Shown here: positions 39,895-49,764 of the stretch, one piece after another
Position numbering within the stretch: the first letter of the stretch is position 1
Layout: each line of letters opens with the position of its first letter
Program-made: the position numbers and the translations under genes
NCBI GenBank assembly: GCA_017302135.1
Contig: JAFLDZ010000002.1
Coordinates: forward strand, 434,001-498,000
Direction of reading: 5' to 3'
Length of the DNA: 64,000 bases
Source: Lysobacterales bacterium
Lineage (GTDB): Bacteria > Pseudomonadota > Gammaproteobacteria > Xanthomonadales > Xanthomonadaceae
The notes under the pieces: generated by a model
Seen by the model: the letters and a program-made list of their open reading frames with translations, nothing else
What the model was told of the DNA's origin: nothing
Databases searched by the model: none

Positions 39895-40248
39895 TTCCAT
39901 CTCCCGTTCTGAAATCGATGATCCTGTCCCCCCTGACAGGTATGGCTCCGACTGGCCGTCGACCGGACAGCGGATACCCGACCCAAGTCTAGCAGGCTGC
40001 CGGAAACACTTAGAAACCGGAAGATGCGATGCGCGCACATTGCGACAATCCGGCGGAGCCTGCGATGCGCGCTTGCATCGCGATACCGGCACCGCAGCGG
40101 GCACGAGGATGTGCGCGGGGGACAACAGCACCTGCGGTGCATCGATGCCGATCGCGACTACGTGCGCATTGTTGCGCGCGTATCCGTATCCATCCGGTGT
40201 GACCCATGCAGCGCAAAGCACCTCAACCACACACGCTGCAAACACGAC

Positions 40249-40267
40249 TTTGCTGCAAAGCAGCAAA
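40249..40267. promoter_or_regulatory. perfect palindrome upstream of amylase gene
   Basis: tttgctgc-aaa-gcagcaaa is an 8-3-8 inverted repeat, 12 bases from the LacI-like operator. It could be a regulator-binding site. There is no T-run to make it a terminator. Confidence 0.45.
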
Positions 40268-40278
40268 TAAGAATTGCA

Positions 40279-40292
40279 TGTATACGTTTTCA
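40279..40292. promoter_or_regulatory. candidate LacI-family operator
   Basis: tgtatacgttttca fits the TGWAARCGTTWWCA-type consensus of LacI/MalR-like sugar regulators with one clear deviation and a central CG. It sits 155 bases before the starch-enzyme start in the AT-rich island, where repression or activation by a maltose-responsive regulator would be expected. No regulator gene is in the window. Confidence 0.5.
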
Positions 40293-40446
40293 AAAATGAC
40301 TTTGATCGCGCGACCCGGCCAATAATCGCGGCGCCGGGGGGAACACGCAAAAGTACGCATCCGCAACGCACGTCGCCGCACAGACAGCGGGCACGCTGCG
40401 TCCGGCGGCGATGCGCTGCACACAGATCGCAATCGGGAGAACAAGG

Positions 40447-43400
40447 ATGAAGGCTCGCAAGACGCATCTCGCCATCGGGATCGGAATTTTCGTATTGGCA
40501 TCGGTCAGTGCGACTGCGCCCGCAGCGATTCCATCCGCGCACGTCTACCACAACCACATGCCGAACTTCTGGCCGTTCTACGCGGTGAATGTCGGCAACA
40601 CCTACAACGCGACTGCGGTCGGGGCGCCGATCCGCTACCTCTACGATGGCGATGTCATCAAGCTCAAGCAGAACCCGCCGGCAGGCTACAGCTACTACCT
40701 GCCCGCAGCGCTCGGCGGCACGATCATGCCGCACGACGATCTGGTGACGTACTACAGCCACGATGCGAAAACCGGCGCGTACCAGTATTGGCCGCAGCAG
40801 GTCGCGAACGAGCTGCGCAACTACTCGGGATCGCAGGGCCAGATCCACGTCACCATGTCCGGCGCGGTGGTCAACAATGTCGACAACCTGCAAAGCACGC
40901 AGAACGTCGCCGGCTATTCCAACCCCGGGTGGGGCGCGTCGTGGCGCAGCGCCTACACCGGATTGCCGACGCAGAACAACTTCAAGACGCTGGATCTGAT
41001 CCATTTCACCGGCCACCACTCGATGGGTCCGCTGGTGGGCAACGACTATTTTCTCAAGGATCTGATCTACCAGAGCGCGACCCTGGCGCAGCCGTATTTC
41101 CTCGGCGGCAATTTCAAATCGTCGCGCGGTTTCTTCCCGACCGAACTCGGCTTCTCGGACCGTCTGATTCCGGTGCTGTCGAAACTGGGCATCCAGTGGT
41201 CGGTGATCGGCAACAACCATTTTTCGCGCACGCTCAAGGATTATCCCTACGCGACCTACGATGCGAACGGCGACACGCTGACCTCGCCGCCGAACCGCGC
41301 TGATCTTCGTAATACATCGACCACCGGCGCATGGGTCGCGGATCAGATGGCGCACGAACAGCAGGTCGTGGTGAACAAATATCCGTTCGCTTCCACTCCG
41401 CACTGGGTGCGTCATGTCGACCCCGCCACCGGCGCCGTCAACAAGATCGCCGGCATTCCGGTCACCCAGAACGGATCGTGGCTGGAAGGTTGGGAAGGCG
41501 CGGTCACGGTCGGCGAATACGTGCCGTACGCGAGCCTTGAGCCGCGCCAGTTCCATGTGGTCGCCCACGACGGCGACAATTCCGGCGGGCGCGCTGGCGC
41601 GCTGTCGACGTGGCAGAACGGCTACGGCACCACCTGCTCGGGCAACGGCAGTTGCCTGGGCATCGACGAATACCTGCTGCGCAACCCGATCCCGGCTGGC
41701 GATGTGCAGCACGTGCAGGACGGTTCGTGGATCGACACCCGCGATTCGTCGTCCGACCCCACCTGGTATCACTGGCGGCTGCCGTTCCTGATCTGGAAAG
41801 GCCAGTTCCCGGCCTACAACGCCGCCACCGGCAGCAACCTGTCGCCGAAGGTGAATCTCGCCGGAGTCACCGAAGGCGCGACCGTGTCGTTCGAATACGG
41901 CTGGCATTATCTCGAGCGCAATTTCGCGCTGCTGCAGGCGGCGCTGAACTACGCGAAGACCGCGGAACAGATCTGGCTCGACGATCACCCCGCGCACTGG
42001 TCGCCGACGACCACGCTGGACCAGCAGATCACCCATCCGGGCAATCAGCTCAATCCGTGGATGATGTCGTATCCGGTGAAGGGCAATGCCGCCAACGGCT
42101 ATGCCGGCGGCGCCAATCCGGCCGAGCTGTCGTGGTATTTCCTGCTGCCGGCGATGGATTCCGGTTTCGGCTACTACGACGAAAACAAGGACGACAACGT
42201 CAAGCCCACCCTCGCCTTCAACAATTCGCTGTACTTCTCCAAGCTGCTGGTGCAGCCGAATCTGGTGAAGGACCGCACCGGGCCGTCGGTGTGGTGGCCG
42301 CAGCGTTATCCGTACAACCCCGGTTCGGTCAACGCATCCAAGGCCGAAGGCTGGACCGTCCAGCACTACAACAATGAATTCGCGATCTACACCTACGCTT
42401 ACGACCTGTCGAACATCGCCGACATCAAGGTGAAGGTGCGCACGCACGCGTCCCTCAACATCGCCGCAAACGACGATACCTACAAGGTCTACGACCCGGC
42501 CGCGAACGTCGGCAAGCCCGGGCTGTCGATCACGCCGGCCAACGTTTCGGCGTGGACGTCGTATCCGATGCAGATGCGCGACCTGCGCCCGGTGATGAAC
42601 GGCGTGTCGTGGATGCCGACCACCCAGGCGACGATGCAGGTGCTGCCCGCGCAGGAGATCGGCAATCTGTATTTCGCCTATTTCAGCGGCTATCGCAACC
42701 AGTTGCTCGACTACTACATCGAAGCGACCGACAGCCGCGGCAACGTCACCCGCAGCGAGATCCAGCAGGTCCACGTCGGCGCGGGCACCTATCGCAAGAC
42801 CACCACCGGTTCGGGCCATGTCGAAGACAGCAACGGCACGGTCGCGGGTGTGCGCCCGTTCCTGACCGTCGACACCACCGCTCCGGTGTTCCAGGGCACG
42901 CTCGCATCGAGCAATCTCACCGATCGCTCAGTGACGATCGCGTGGTCGCCGGCCACCGACAACGTCCGCGTCGCGGGCTATCAGATCTTCCGCAACAATG
43001 TGCTGGTAGGCACCGGCAGCGGCACGCAGTTCAACGACAGCGGTTTGTCGGCGTCGACCGCCTACAGCTACCAGGTGCTCGCCTTCGATGCCGCCGGCAA
43101 TCAGTCCGCGCGCAGCACGGCCCTGAGCATCACCACCCGCGCTGCGGACACCGTCGCCCCGAGCGCGCCCGGCATGCCGGTCGCGGGCACGAGAACCGCA
43201 AGTTCGATCGCACTGAGCTGGTCCGCCGCGACCGACAACTACGGCGTCGCCGAATATCAGGTTTATCGCAATGGCTCGCTGGTGGGCACATCGGTCACGG
43301 CCGCTTACATCGACAACAATCTGCAACCGTCGACCAGCTACACCTACACCATCAGGGCCAAGGACGCGGCCGGCAATCAATCGATCGCATCGGCGGCGCT

Positions 43401-45174
43401 CAACGCCGCCACGATCGCCGGCAATGTCGCCAATGTGTACTACCGCGCACCCAGCGGCTGGACCACGGTGAATCTGCATTTCTCGCCCACCGGCGGCACC
43501 TGGACGACGGTTCCCGGCGTGCCGATGACGCTCGCCTGCAGCGGCTGGTATCGCTACTCGGCGAATCTCGGCGGCGCGACCGGGCTGGCGGCGGTGTTCA
43601 ACAACGGCAGCGGCATCTGGGACAACAAGGGCGGCCAGAATTACGCGCTCGGCACCGGCATTTCCGTGGTCGAGAACGGCGCGGTATCCACCGGCACCGA
43701 CCCCTGCACGCTCGACACGCAGGCGCCATCGGTTCCCACCGGACTGAGCGGTCAGGCGATCGACGCCAACACGGTCAGCGTGACGTGGAACGCATCGACC
43801 GACAATGTCGGCACCACCGGCTATCGCGTGTATCGCAACACCGTGCAGATCGGCACCGTCGCCACCGGCACCGGTTATGTCGACAACACCGTGCAACCGT
43901 CGACGACCTACAGCTACACCGTGCGCGCCTACGACGCTGCCGGGAATCTCTCCACCGCGCCCGCCGCCGTATCGGTGACCACGCCGGCACGCGTGGACAC
44001 GCAGGCGCCGAGCGTACCGGCGGGCCTGAACGCGCAGGACCTGACCTCGAATTCGGTGACCGTGCGCTGGACGGCTTCGACCGACAACGTCGGCGTGTCC
44101 GCGTACCAGGTCTTCCGCAACGGCACGCAGATCGGGACGACCGCAGCGACGAGCTATGCCGACACTGGCCTCGCCGCCGGCACCGCCTACAGCTACACGG
44201 TGAAGGCGCAGGACGCGGTGGGTAATCTGTCCGCCGCCAGCGCGGCCTTGGGCGTGACCACGCCGCCGCTGGTCAGCAACATGGCTACCATCTACTACAA
44301 GCCTTCAACAACGTGGACCACGGTCAACATCCACTACGCACCGAACGGCGGCAGCTGGACGGCGGTACCGGGCGTGGCGATGACTGCGGCGTGCAGCGGC
44401 TGGTTCACGAAGGCCATCAACCTCGGCGCCGCGACCGGCGCGCAGCTCACGTTCAACAATGGCAGCGGCGTATGGGACAGCCGCAATGGCGCGAATTATC
44501 CGGTTTCCACCGGCGTGTCCTCGATCACCAACAGCGTGATCAGCACCACCGATCCGTGTCTGAGCGATGACAGCACCGCGCCCAGCGCACCGACAGGATT
44601 GGCCGCAAGCAATATCACTGCGGCTTCAGCAACGCTGTCCTGGACGGCCTCGACCGACAACGTCGGCGTCGCCGGATATCGCGTGTTCCGTGGCGGCAAT
44701 CAGATCGGCACCACATCCGGCACCAGCTATACGGATTCCGGGCTGTCCGCCGCGACCGCCTATGCGTACACGGTGCGTGCATACGACGCCGCCGGCAATG
44801 TGTCGGCGAGCAGCGCCACGCGCAACGTGACCACGACCGCGCCCAGCACCTGCCAGGTCACCTTCACAATCGCCAATGCGAGCACGGTCGTCGGCCAGAA
44901 CCTGTACGTGGTCGGCAATGTCGCTGCGCTCGGCAACTGGTCGGCGGGCACGGGCTTCGCCCTGACCATCCAGGGCAGCGGCGCGAACGTGCCATGGTCG
45001 GGTACGGTGACGCTGCCTCCCGGCACCGCGATCCAGTACAAATACGTGAAATGGAACGGGTCGACCGCCGCGTGGGAGAGCAATCAGACCACGACGTCGG
45101 GCAACCGCGAATTCGCAACGCCTGCCAACTGCAGCGCACCGGTGACGCGCAACGACGGCAACTTCAAGTTCTGA
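40447..45174 (+). CDS. secreted multimodular GH119-like alpha-amylase with CBM25 and CBM20
   Basis: A 1575-residue exported enzyme. Signal peptide about 1-28. The catalytic region (about 30-800) resembles family GH119, related to GH57. FFPTELGF carries Glu233, the candidate nucleophile, and VVAHDGDNSGG carries Asp375 and Asp377, candidate acids. The spacing matches the Glu231/Asp373 pair I recall for the GH119 enzyme IgtZ. Then come FN3 (about 809), FN3 (901), CBM25 (993-1088), FN3 (1090), FN3 (1184), CBM25 (1276-1370), FN3 (1376) and a C-terminal CBM20 (1468-1575, VVGNVAALGNWSAG). Three starch-binding modules imply raw-starch attack outside the cell. The FN3-FN3-CBM25 block is an internal duplication. 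The ATG at 40447 (MKARKTHLAIGIG) starts the signal peptide. Confidence 0.85.
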   Translation: MKARKTHLAIGIGIFVLASVSATAPAAIPSAHVYHNHMPNFWPFYAVNVGNTYNATAVGAPIRYLYDGDVIKLKQNPPAGYSYYLPAALGGTIMPHDDLVTYYSHDAKTGAYQYWPQQVANELRNYSGSQGQIHVTMSGAVVNNVDNLQSTQNVAGYSNPGWGASWRSAYTGLPTQNNFKTLDLIHFTGHHSMGPLVGNDYFLKDLIYQSATLAQPYFLGGNFKSSRGFFPTELGFSDRLIPVLSKLGIQWSVIGNNHFSRTLKDYPYATYDANGDTLTSPPNRADLRNTSTTGAWVADQMAHEQQVVVNKYPFASTPHWVRHVDPATGAVNKIAGIPVTQNGSWLEGWEGAVTVGEYVPYASLEPRQFHVVAHDGDNSGGRAGALSTWQNGYGTTCSGNGSCLGIDEYLLRNPIPAGDVQHVQDGSWIDTRDSSSDPTWYHWRLPFLIWKGQFPAYNAATGSNLSPKVNLAGVTEGATVSFEYGWHYLERNFALLQAALNYAKTAEQIWLDDHPAHWSPTTTLDQQITHPGNQLNPWMMSYPVKGNAANGYAGGANPAELSWYFLLPAMDSGFGYYDENKDDNVKPTLAFNNSLYFSKLLVQPNLVKDRTGPSVWWPQRYPYNPGSVNASKAEGWTVQHYNNEFAIYTYAYDLSNIADIKVKVRTHASLNIAANDDTYKVYDPAANVGKPGLSITPANVSAWTSYPMQMRDLRPVMNGVSWMPTTQATMQVLPAQEIGNLYFAYFSGYRNQLLDYYIEATDSRGNVTRSEIQQVHVGAGTYRKTTTGSGHVEDSNGTVAGVRPFLTVDTTAPVFQGTLASSNLTDRSVTIAWSPATDNVRVAGYQIFRNNVLVGTGSGTQFNDSGLSASTAYSYQVLAFDAAGNQSARSTALSITTRAADTVAPSAPGMPVAGTRTASSIALSWSAATDNYGVAEYQVYRNGSLVGTSVTAAYIDNNLQPSTSYTYTIRAKDAAGNQSIASAALNAATIAGNVANVYYRAPSGWTTVNLHFSPTGGTWTTVPGVPMTLACSGWYRYSANLGGATGLAAVFNNGSGIWDNKGGQNYALGTGISVVENGAVSTGTDPCTLDTQAPSVPTGLSGQAIDANTVSVTWNASTDNVGTTGYRVYRNTVQIGTVATGTGYVDNTVQPSTTYSYTVRAYDAAGNLSTAPAAVSVTTPARVDTQAPSVPAGLNAQDLTSNSVTVRWTASTDNVGVSAYQVFRNGTQIGTTAATSYADTGLAAGTAYSYTVKAQDAVGNLSAASAALGVTTPPLVSNMATIYYKPSTTWTTVNIHYAPNGGSWTAVPGVAMTAACSGWFTKAINLGAATGAQLTFNNGSGVWDSRNGANYPVSTGVSSITNSVISTTDPCLSDDSTAPSAPTGLAASNITAASATLSWTASTDNVGVAGYRVFRGGNQIGTTSGTSYTDSGLSAATAYAYTVRAYDAAGNVSASSATRNVTTTAPSTCQVTFTIANASTVVGQNLYVVGNVAALGNWSAGTGFALTIQGSGANVPWSGTVTLPPGTAIQYKYVKWNGSTAAWESNQTTTSGNREFATPANCSAPVTRNDGNFKF

Positions 45175-45231
45175 AGCCACGATGCTCTGAAGCAAGGATT
45201 TTCTGAAGCAGTCGGTTCCGCAAGCGATACG

Positions 45232-45262
45232 AAAGCGCCGAACGGGTTCCGTTCGGCGCTTT
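45232..45262. terminator. bidirectional terminator between convergent genes
   Basis: aaagcgccgaac and gttcggcgcttt form a perfect 12-base stem with a 7-base loop. The A and T ends give short T-runs on either strand, fitting its place between the amylase (+) and the RND pump (-). Confidence 0.8.
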
Positions 45263-45291
45263 ACGATGTGCCATCACGAACTGGGCGGCTG

Positions 45292-45319
45292 TCCGCCTGC
45301 CCGCGGTCCGCCTGCCCGC
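45292..45319. repeat. short tandem direct repeat
   Basis: tccgcctgcccgc occurs twice, 15 bases apart, with degenerate neighbours (gtccggctgtcggcc) downstream. The repeat is in the non-coding gap after the amylase terminator. Probably slippage-derived; no function proposed. Confidence 0.5.
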
Positions 45320-45446
45320 TGGATGTGATTCGTATCGCCTGTCCGGCTGTCGGCCAGCGGATGAACATCCGGCGGGTTCCCGGATGACCGGATGCCCGTA
45401 AAATCGCGTCGATCCTGCATGCGTCACGAAGGATGACGACGCTCGT

Positions 45447-48400
45447 TCACCCATGAAGCGGGTCGGAATTTTTCCGGAATTTTTTCGACACCCACTCTTC
45501 GAAACCGCGTACGTAACTGAAGATGACCGGCATGAACAGCAGGCTCAGCGCGGTGGACGAGATCAGCCCGCCGATGACTGCGATCGCCATCGGCGCGCGG
45601 AAAGCGGCGTCCAGACCGATCCCGATGGCGATAGGCATCATGCCCGCCGCCATCGCGAAGGATGTCATCACGATCGGGCGCGCGCGCACCCGGCAGGATG
45701 CGAGGATGGCATCGCGTCGACTGGCGCCGGCACGCATCTGTTCGAGCATGTGATCGACCAGCAGGATGGAGTTCTTGTCGGCGATCCCCATCAGCATGAG
45801 CACGCCGATCATCGCCGGCAGACCGAGTTCGGTGCGGGTGACGAACAGCAGCAGGAACGCGCCGCCGATCGAAAGCGGCAAGGCGGCCATACGCGCCAAC
45901 GGCTGCAACCAGTCCTTGTACAGCAAGACCTGGATCGAATAGACCATCAGCAACCCGGCAGCGACGGCCTTCAGGAAGCTGATCATCAGTTCCACCATGA
46001 ACTCCGCATCGCCGGTGTTGAGCACCGACACCGAAGCGGGCAATTCGCGCATCGATTTGAGCGCCTCGATCCTCTCCGTTGCCGTGCCGAGGGAAATGCC
46101 GTCCAGATTGGCTTCGACGCTGATCTCCCGCTGGCGATCGTAACGCTTGATGGTGGCTGGGCCGAGGCCATAGCGCAGCGTTGCCACCGACGACAGGGGA
46201 ACGCTGCGCCCATCGCGGGCCTGAAGCTTGAGATTGAGAAGCGTGGACAGATCGCTGCCGAAATCGCGAGGCAAACGCACCCGAATGGGGATCTCGCGAT
46301 CTTCCTCGTTGAACTTTGGCAACCGGCTGACGTCGTCGCCGATGGTCGAAATGCTGATGGCATCGCCGACCTGCTGCGCCGTAATGCCGAGCTGCGCGGC
46401 TTTGACGGAGTCGACCGCGACCAGAATTTCCCGCTGCTGCTGACGGTTGCTGCCGCCGACACTGCTCAGACCCGACAAGCCGCGCATCTCGCGCTCGACC
46501 GTCTCGGCGGTACGGGTCAAAGCATCGACATCCTCGCCGACGAGCACGATCGAGACGTCCTTGCTGCCGACCGAGTTATCGAAGGTCACGCGCACATCGG
46601 GCAACGTCGCCAGCTGCGATTGCATCGTATTGGCGAACTCGCGTTCGCTCAACGCGCGATCTTCCGGCGGAACGAGTTTGACCACGATCTTGGCGAGATT
46701 GATGCCGCCGGACATTTCGCCGGCGGTGGTCAGCACGTACTCCACTTCCGGGCGCGCGCGCAGTCGCTTGGCTATTTTCTGCGCGGCCGCATCGGTCTGC
46801 TCCAGCGTGCTGCCTCGCGGCAATTCGATGGTGATGCTGGCCTCCGAGAAATCCTGGTAGGGCATGAACCCGGTCGGCAGCAGGGGAACGAGCGCGATCG
46901 AGAGGGCGACGGTCAAGATCGCGATCACCAGCGTCTTGACGCGATGACGCAGGGTCCAGTCGACGATCCGCAGATAGCCGGCCATCATCGGGCCGTCCTG
47001 TCCATGCGCATCGTCCTCGGGCGGCTTGCGAAGCAGGCGCGATGCGAGCATCGGCGTGAGCAGGCGCGCCACCAGCAGCGAGAAGAACGCCGCGATCGCG
47101 ACGGTCAGACCGAACTGCTTGAAGTACAGTCCGGCGATGCCATCCATGAAGCTGACCGGAACGAAGATGGCGCAGATCACCAGGGTGGTCGCGATCACCG
47201 ACAGGCCGATTTCCTCCGAGGCCGCGACTGCGGCATCGAAGGGTTTCCGACCGTTTCGCATGTGTCGATGGATGTTCTCGATCTCGACGATCGCGTCGTC
47301 GACAAGCACGCCGGTGACCAGTGAGATCGCGACCGTACTGACGAAGTTCAGCGTGAATCCCAGCCATTCCATGCACAGGAACGTCGGGATGATCGAAAGC
47401 GGAATGGCGATGGCGGCGATGATCGTCGCACGGCCGTCACGAAGAAACAGGAATACGACCAGAATGGTCAACAGCGCACCTTCGAGGAAGGTGTACATGG
47501 TGGATCGGTAACCGCGCTCGGTGGTCGTCACCGTCGAGAAGATTTCCTTGAACTGCATGCCGCGATGCGTTTTCGCGATGCTGTCCAGCCGTTCCTCGAT
47601 CTTGTGCGCGACGCTGACTTCGCTGGCATCCAGCGACTTGTAGATCGCGAAAGTCACCGCCGGCTTGCCGTCGATGCGGGAGATCGTACGCACCTCGGCG
47701 GCGCCCTTCTGGATGCGGCCGAGATCGCCAAGCGCGATGTCGCCGCCGTTGGGCAACAGGACACGGGTCGCAGCGAGTTCGGCGACGGTCCTGGCCTTGC
47801 CGAGGGTGCGCAGCGAATATTCCACGCCTTGCAGGGTCAGGTGACCGCCCGGCACTTCGACATGGGTTTCGCCGAGCTGACGGCTGATATCCGCAGCGGT
47901 AACGCCCAGCGAAGACAGCACGGCGGGATTCAAGGTGATCGAAAGCTCTTCGTCGGCGCCGCCGTTGCGCACCACTCTGGAAACGCCCTGAATCGTCAGC
48001 AATTCCCGAGTCAGACGGTCGTCGACGAACCAGCCGAGCGCTTCGGGCGCCATCCCGGGCGATTCGACGCTGTACGTCAATATCGACGCCCCATTGTCGT
48101 CCGCGCGCTGCACGTACGGTTCGCGCACGGTCTGCGGCAGATCCTGACGGACCTGGGAAATCGCATTGCGCGTATCGTTGACCGCACGATCGACGTCGAT
48201 GTCGATGTCGAACTCGAGCGTTGTCATCGACGTCCCTTCGGAAATCGTCGACGTGATGTGACGCACGCCGGGAATCGCCGCCAACGCTCCCTCGACCCTG
48301 CGCGTGACCTGGGTTTCGAGTTCGGAGGGCGTTGCGCCCGGTTGATCGATGCGCACGGACACGACCGGAACGACGACGTTCGGCATGTTCGTGACCGGCA

Positions 48401-48500
48401 TCTCGATGAACGCGATGATCCCCGCGAGGGTCAACAGCATGAACAGCAGGATCGGCGGAATCGGATTGTTGATGGCCCAGGTCGAGGCACTGAACTTCAT
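45447..48500 (-). CDS. RND-family efflux permease
   Basis: A 1017-residue inner-membrane proton-driven pump. The twelve-helix RND plan is clear. The N-terminus is INNPIPPILLFMLLTLAGII. Two large periplasmic domains are present, and VSTVAISLVTGVLVDDAIVEIENIHRHM in helix 4 contains the proton-relay Asp pair (DD). The second half has GLPAMIGVLMLMGIADKNSILLVDHMLEQM. It belongs to the AcrB/MdtC/CzcA-like HAE group; substrate not predictable. It lies 58 bases after its adaptor gene. No outer-membrane factor is present. Confidence 0.94.
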   Translation of the reverse strand: MKFSASTWAINNPIPPILLFMLLTLAGIIAFIEMPVTNMPNVVVPVVSVRIDQPGATPSELETQVTRRVEGALAAIPGVRHITSTISEGTSMTTLEFDIDIDVDRAVNDTRNAISQVRQDLPQTVREPYVQRADDNGASILTYSVESPGMAPEALGWFVDDRLTRELLTIQGVSRVVRNGGADEELSITLNPAVLSSLGVTAADISRQLGETHVEVPGGHLTLQGVEYSLRTLGKARTVAELAATRVLLPNGGDIALGDLGRIQKGAAEVRTISRIDGKPAVTFAIYKSLDASEVSVAHKIEERLDSIAKTHRGMQFKEIFSTVTTTERGYRSTMYTFLEGALLTILVVFLFLRDGRATIIAAIAIPLSIIPTFLCMEWLGFTLNFVSTVAISLVTGVLVDDAIVEIENIHRHMRNGRKPFDAAVAASEEIGLSVIATTLVICAIFVPVSFMDGIAGLYFKQFGLTVAIAAFFSLLVARLLTPMLASRLLRKPPEDDAHGQDGPMMAGYLRIVDWTLRHRVKTLVIAILTVALSIALVPLLPTGFMPYQDFSEASITIELPRGSTLEQTDAAAQKIAKRLRARPEVEYVLTTAGEMSGGINLAKIVVKLVPPEDRALSEREFANTMQSQLATLPDVRVTFDNSVGSKDVSIVLVGEDVDALTRTAETVEREMRGLSGLSSVGGSNRQQQREILVAVDSVKAAQLGITAQQVGDAISISTIGDDVSRLPKFNEEDREIPIRVRLPRDFGSDLSTLLNLKLQARDGRSVPLSSVATLRYGLGPATIKRYDRQREISVEANLDGISLGTATERIEALKSMRELPASVSVLNTGDAEFMVELMISFLKAVAAGLLMVYSIQVLLYKDWLQPLARMAALPLSIGGAFLLLFVTRTELGLPAMIGVLMLMGIADKNSILLVDHMLEQMRAGASRRDAILASCRVRARPIVMTSFAMAAGMMPIAIGIGLDAAFRAPMAIAVIGGLISSTALSLLFMPVIFSYVRGFEEWVSKKFRKNSDPLHG

Positions 48501-48558
48501 GCGCGCAGGCCTCTGGACGTTGCGGTCTTCGATGACTCAAGACATCCGGTCGGCAGCA

Positions 48559-49638
48559 TCACGTGGCATCGTCCTTCGCCACTGCAACGATATCGTTGTC
48601 CTGCAACAAAGCGCCCGCCTTGGCGACGATGCGCAGGCCACGCAGGGACTCGCGGACGACGACATGGTCGGCGGTCTGCATGACGACCGTCACCGGCATG
48701 CGGCGGACGCGACCCTTCGCATCGACCTGCCAGACATACGCACCCTGGGTGTCCTGCTGCAGGGACGATGAGGGCACGACCCAGCCATCGACGCTGTCGG
48801 CCACGATCTTCGCTTCGCAGAAAGTGCCGACCGCGAACGGCATGTCCGACGCCGGCAGTTCGATGCGCACGAAGGTGGTGCGACTCTGTCCATCGACCTG
48901 CGGTGCGATCAGGCGGATACGCCCCTGCACCGGCTGATGTTGTCCAGCGACGCTGACTGCCGCCGCCATTCCGGGTTTCAGGCGATGGGCGAGTGCCTCG
49001 GGAACTTCCGCCTGCATTTCGACGCGGCCGTTCTGCACGATGCTGAACAGCGATCCCTGGCTTTCGGTCTGCCCGCCGATCGTGGCGGTCCGCTGATAGA
49101 TCAGACCATCGGCCGGCGCCACGATCCGGGTGCGCTGCGCGCTCAGATTCGCATCCTGCAGCTGCGCGCGCGCGCGATCCAATGCCGCCTGCTTCTGCTT
49201 GAGGAATTCGCGACTCACCAGTTGCGAGGACGCCAACGTCTTCGCGCGGGCATATTCGTCCTGGGTACGCTCGTATTCCGACTGCAGACTCTTGATGTCG
49301 ATCTGCAGGTCCTGACCGTCGATCGTGGCCAGCAACTGGCCACGCCGGACCTGGTCGCCCACATCGGCATGCACCGAGAGGATTTTCCGGTCGGACAACT
49401 GCGGGATGACCAGCACATTCTCGCGCGGAATCATCGTGCCGATGACACTGATCGGGTCGGTCACAGTCTTGTCCTGCGCCGCGATTACGCTGACCGTCAG
49501 GAATGCCTGCTCTGTCGCTTCGCCGGCACCGCCGGCGCCACCTTCCGCCGGTACAGACGAGCCCGAAAACCGCCCGATGCCGATACCTGCGGCCAAGACC
49601 ACTGCCGCGGCAACGGCGTACTTCAAGAACTGTTTCAT
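48559..49638 (-). CDS. RND periplasmic adaptor (membrane fusion protein)
   Basis: A 359-residue adaptor linking the RND pump to an outer-membrane channel. An N-terminal membrane helix (about 6-23) is followed by a lipoyl/barrel-sandwich region (SVHADVGDQVRRGQLLATID). A helical hairpin covers about 105-155. The second lipoyl half (IVAPADGLIYQRTATIGGQT) and beta-barrel domain complete the fold. It lacks a lipobox. Transcribed with the pump gene. The JmjC gene ends 126 bases upstream, so a shared transcript with the NRPS operon is possible but unproven. Confidence 0.92.
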   Translation of the reverse strand: MKQFLKYAVAAAVVLAAGIGIGRFSGSSVPAEGGAGGAGEATEQAFLTVSVIAAQDKTVTDPISVIGTMIPRENVLVIPQLSDRKILSVHADVGDQVRRGQLLATIDGQDLQIDIKSLQSEYERTQDEYARAKTLASSQLVSREFLKQKQAALDRARAQLQDANLSAQRTRIVAPADGLIYQRTATIGGQTESQGSLFSIVQNGRVEMQAEVPEALAHRLKPGMAAAVSVAGQHQPVQGRIRLIAPQVDGQSRTTFVRIELPASDMPFAVGTFCEAKIVADSVDGWVVPSSSLQQDTQGAYVWQVDAKGRVRRMPVTVVMQTADHVVVRESLRGLRIVAKAGALLQDNDIVAVAKDDAT

Positions 49639-49694
49639 AAATCGATCACGATGATATCCAGACTGATGGCTCTGGGTGAATAAGGTCCGCCCTT

Positions 49695-49705
49695 CGATAC
49701 TATCG
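49695..49705. promoter_or_regulatory. short palindrome upstream of the RND adaptor
   Basis: cgata-c-tatcg is a perfect 5-1-5 palindrome in the 126-base gap between the JmjC gene and the adaptor gene, 57 bases before the adaptor start. TetR-type repressors of efflux operons bind sites of this sort. The assignment is speculative. Confidence 0.3.
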
Positions 49706-49764
49706 CAGCGGACGGCTGCGTTGCAGTGCGGGGCGTGTGCCGCAATGGTCGACCGCTCGAGAAC

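Larger units (their letters stand above)
39895..40446. other. 552-base divergent regulatory region (amidohydrolase/amylase)
   Basis: No coding sequence is supported. It holds the promoters of the two divergent exported-enzyme genes. Around 40240-40310 there is an AT-rich island within otherwise GC-rich DNA. It contains a perfect palindrome and a LacI-type operator-like site, listed separately. Confidence 0.5.

Noticed and set aside
40024..40299. 91-codon frame in the amylase promoter region
   Set aside because: Overlaps the operator-like island; Arg/His/Cys-rich with no support as a gene.
39901..42819. Upstream extension of the amidohydrolase frame, giving a 1661-residue protein
   Set aside because: The extension lies antisense to the amylase gene and crosses its promoter. 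The signal peptide at 39894 marks the real start.
45453..47324. 623-codon + strand frame opposite the RND pump
   Set aside because: Antisense shadow of the pump with the typical Arg/Asp/Gln-rich composition.
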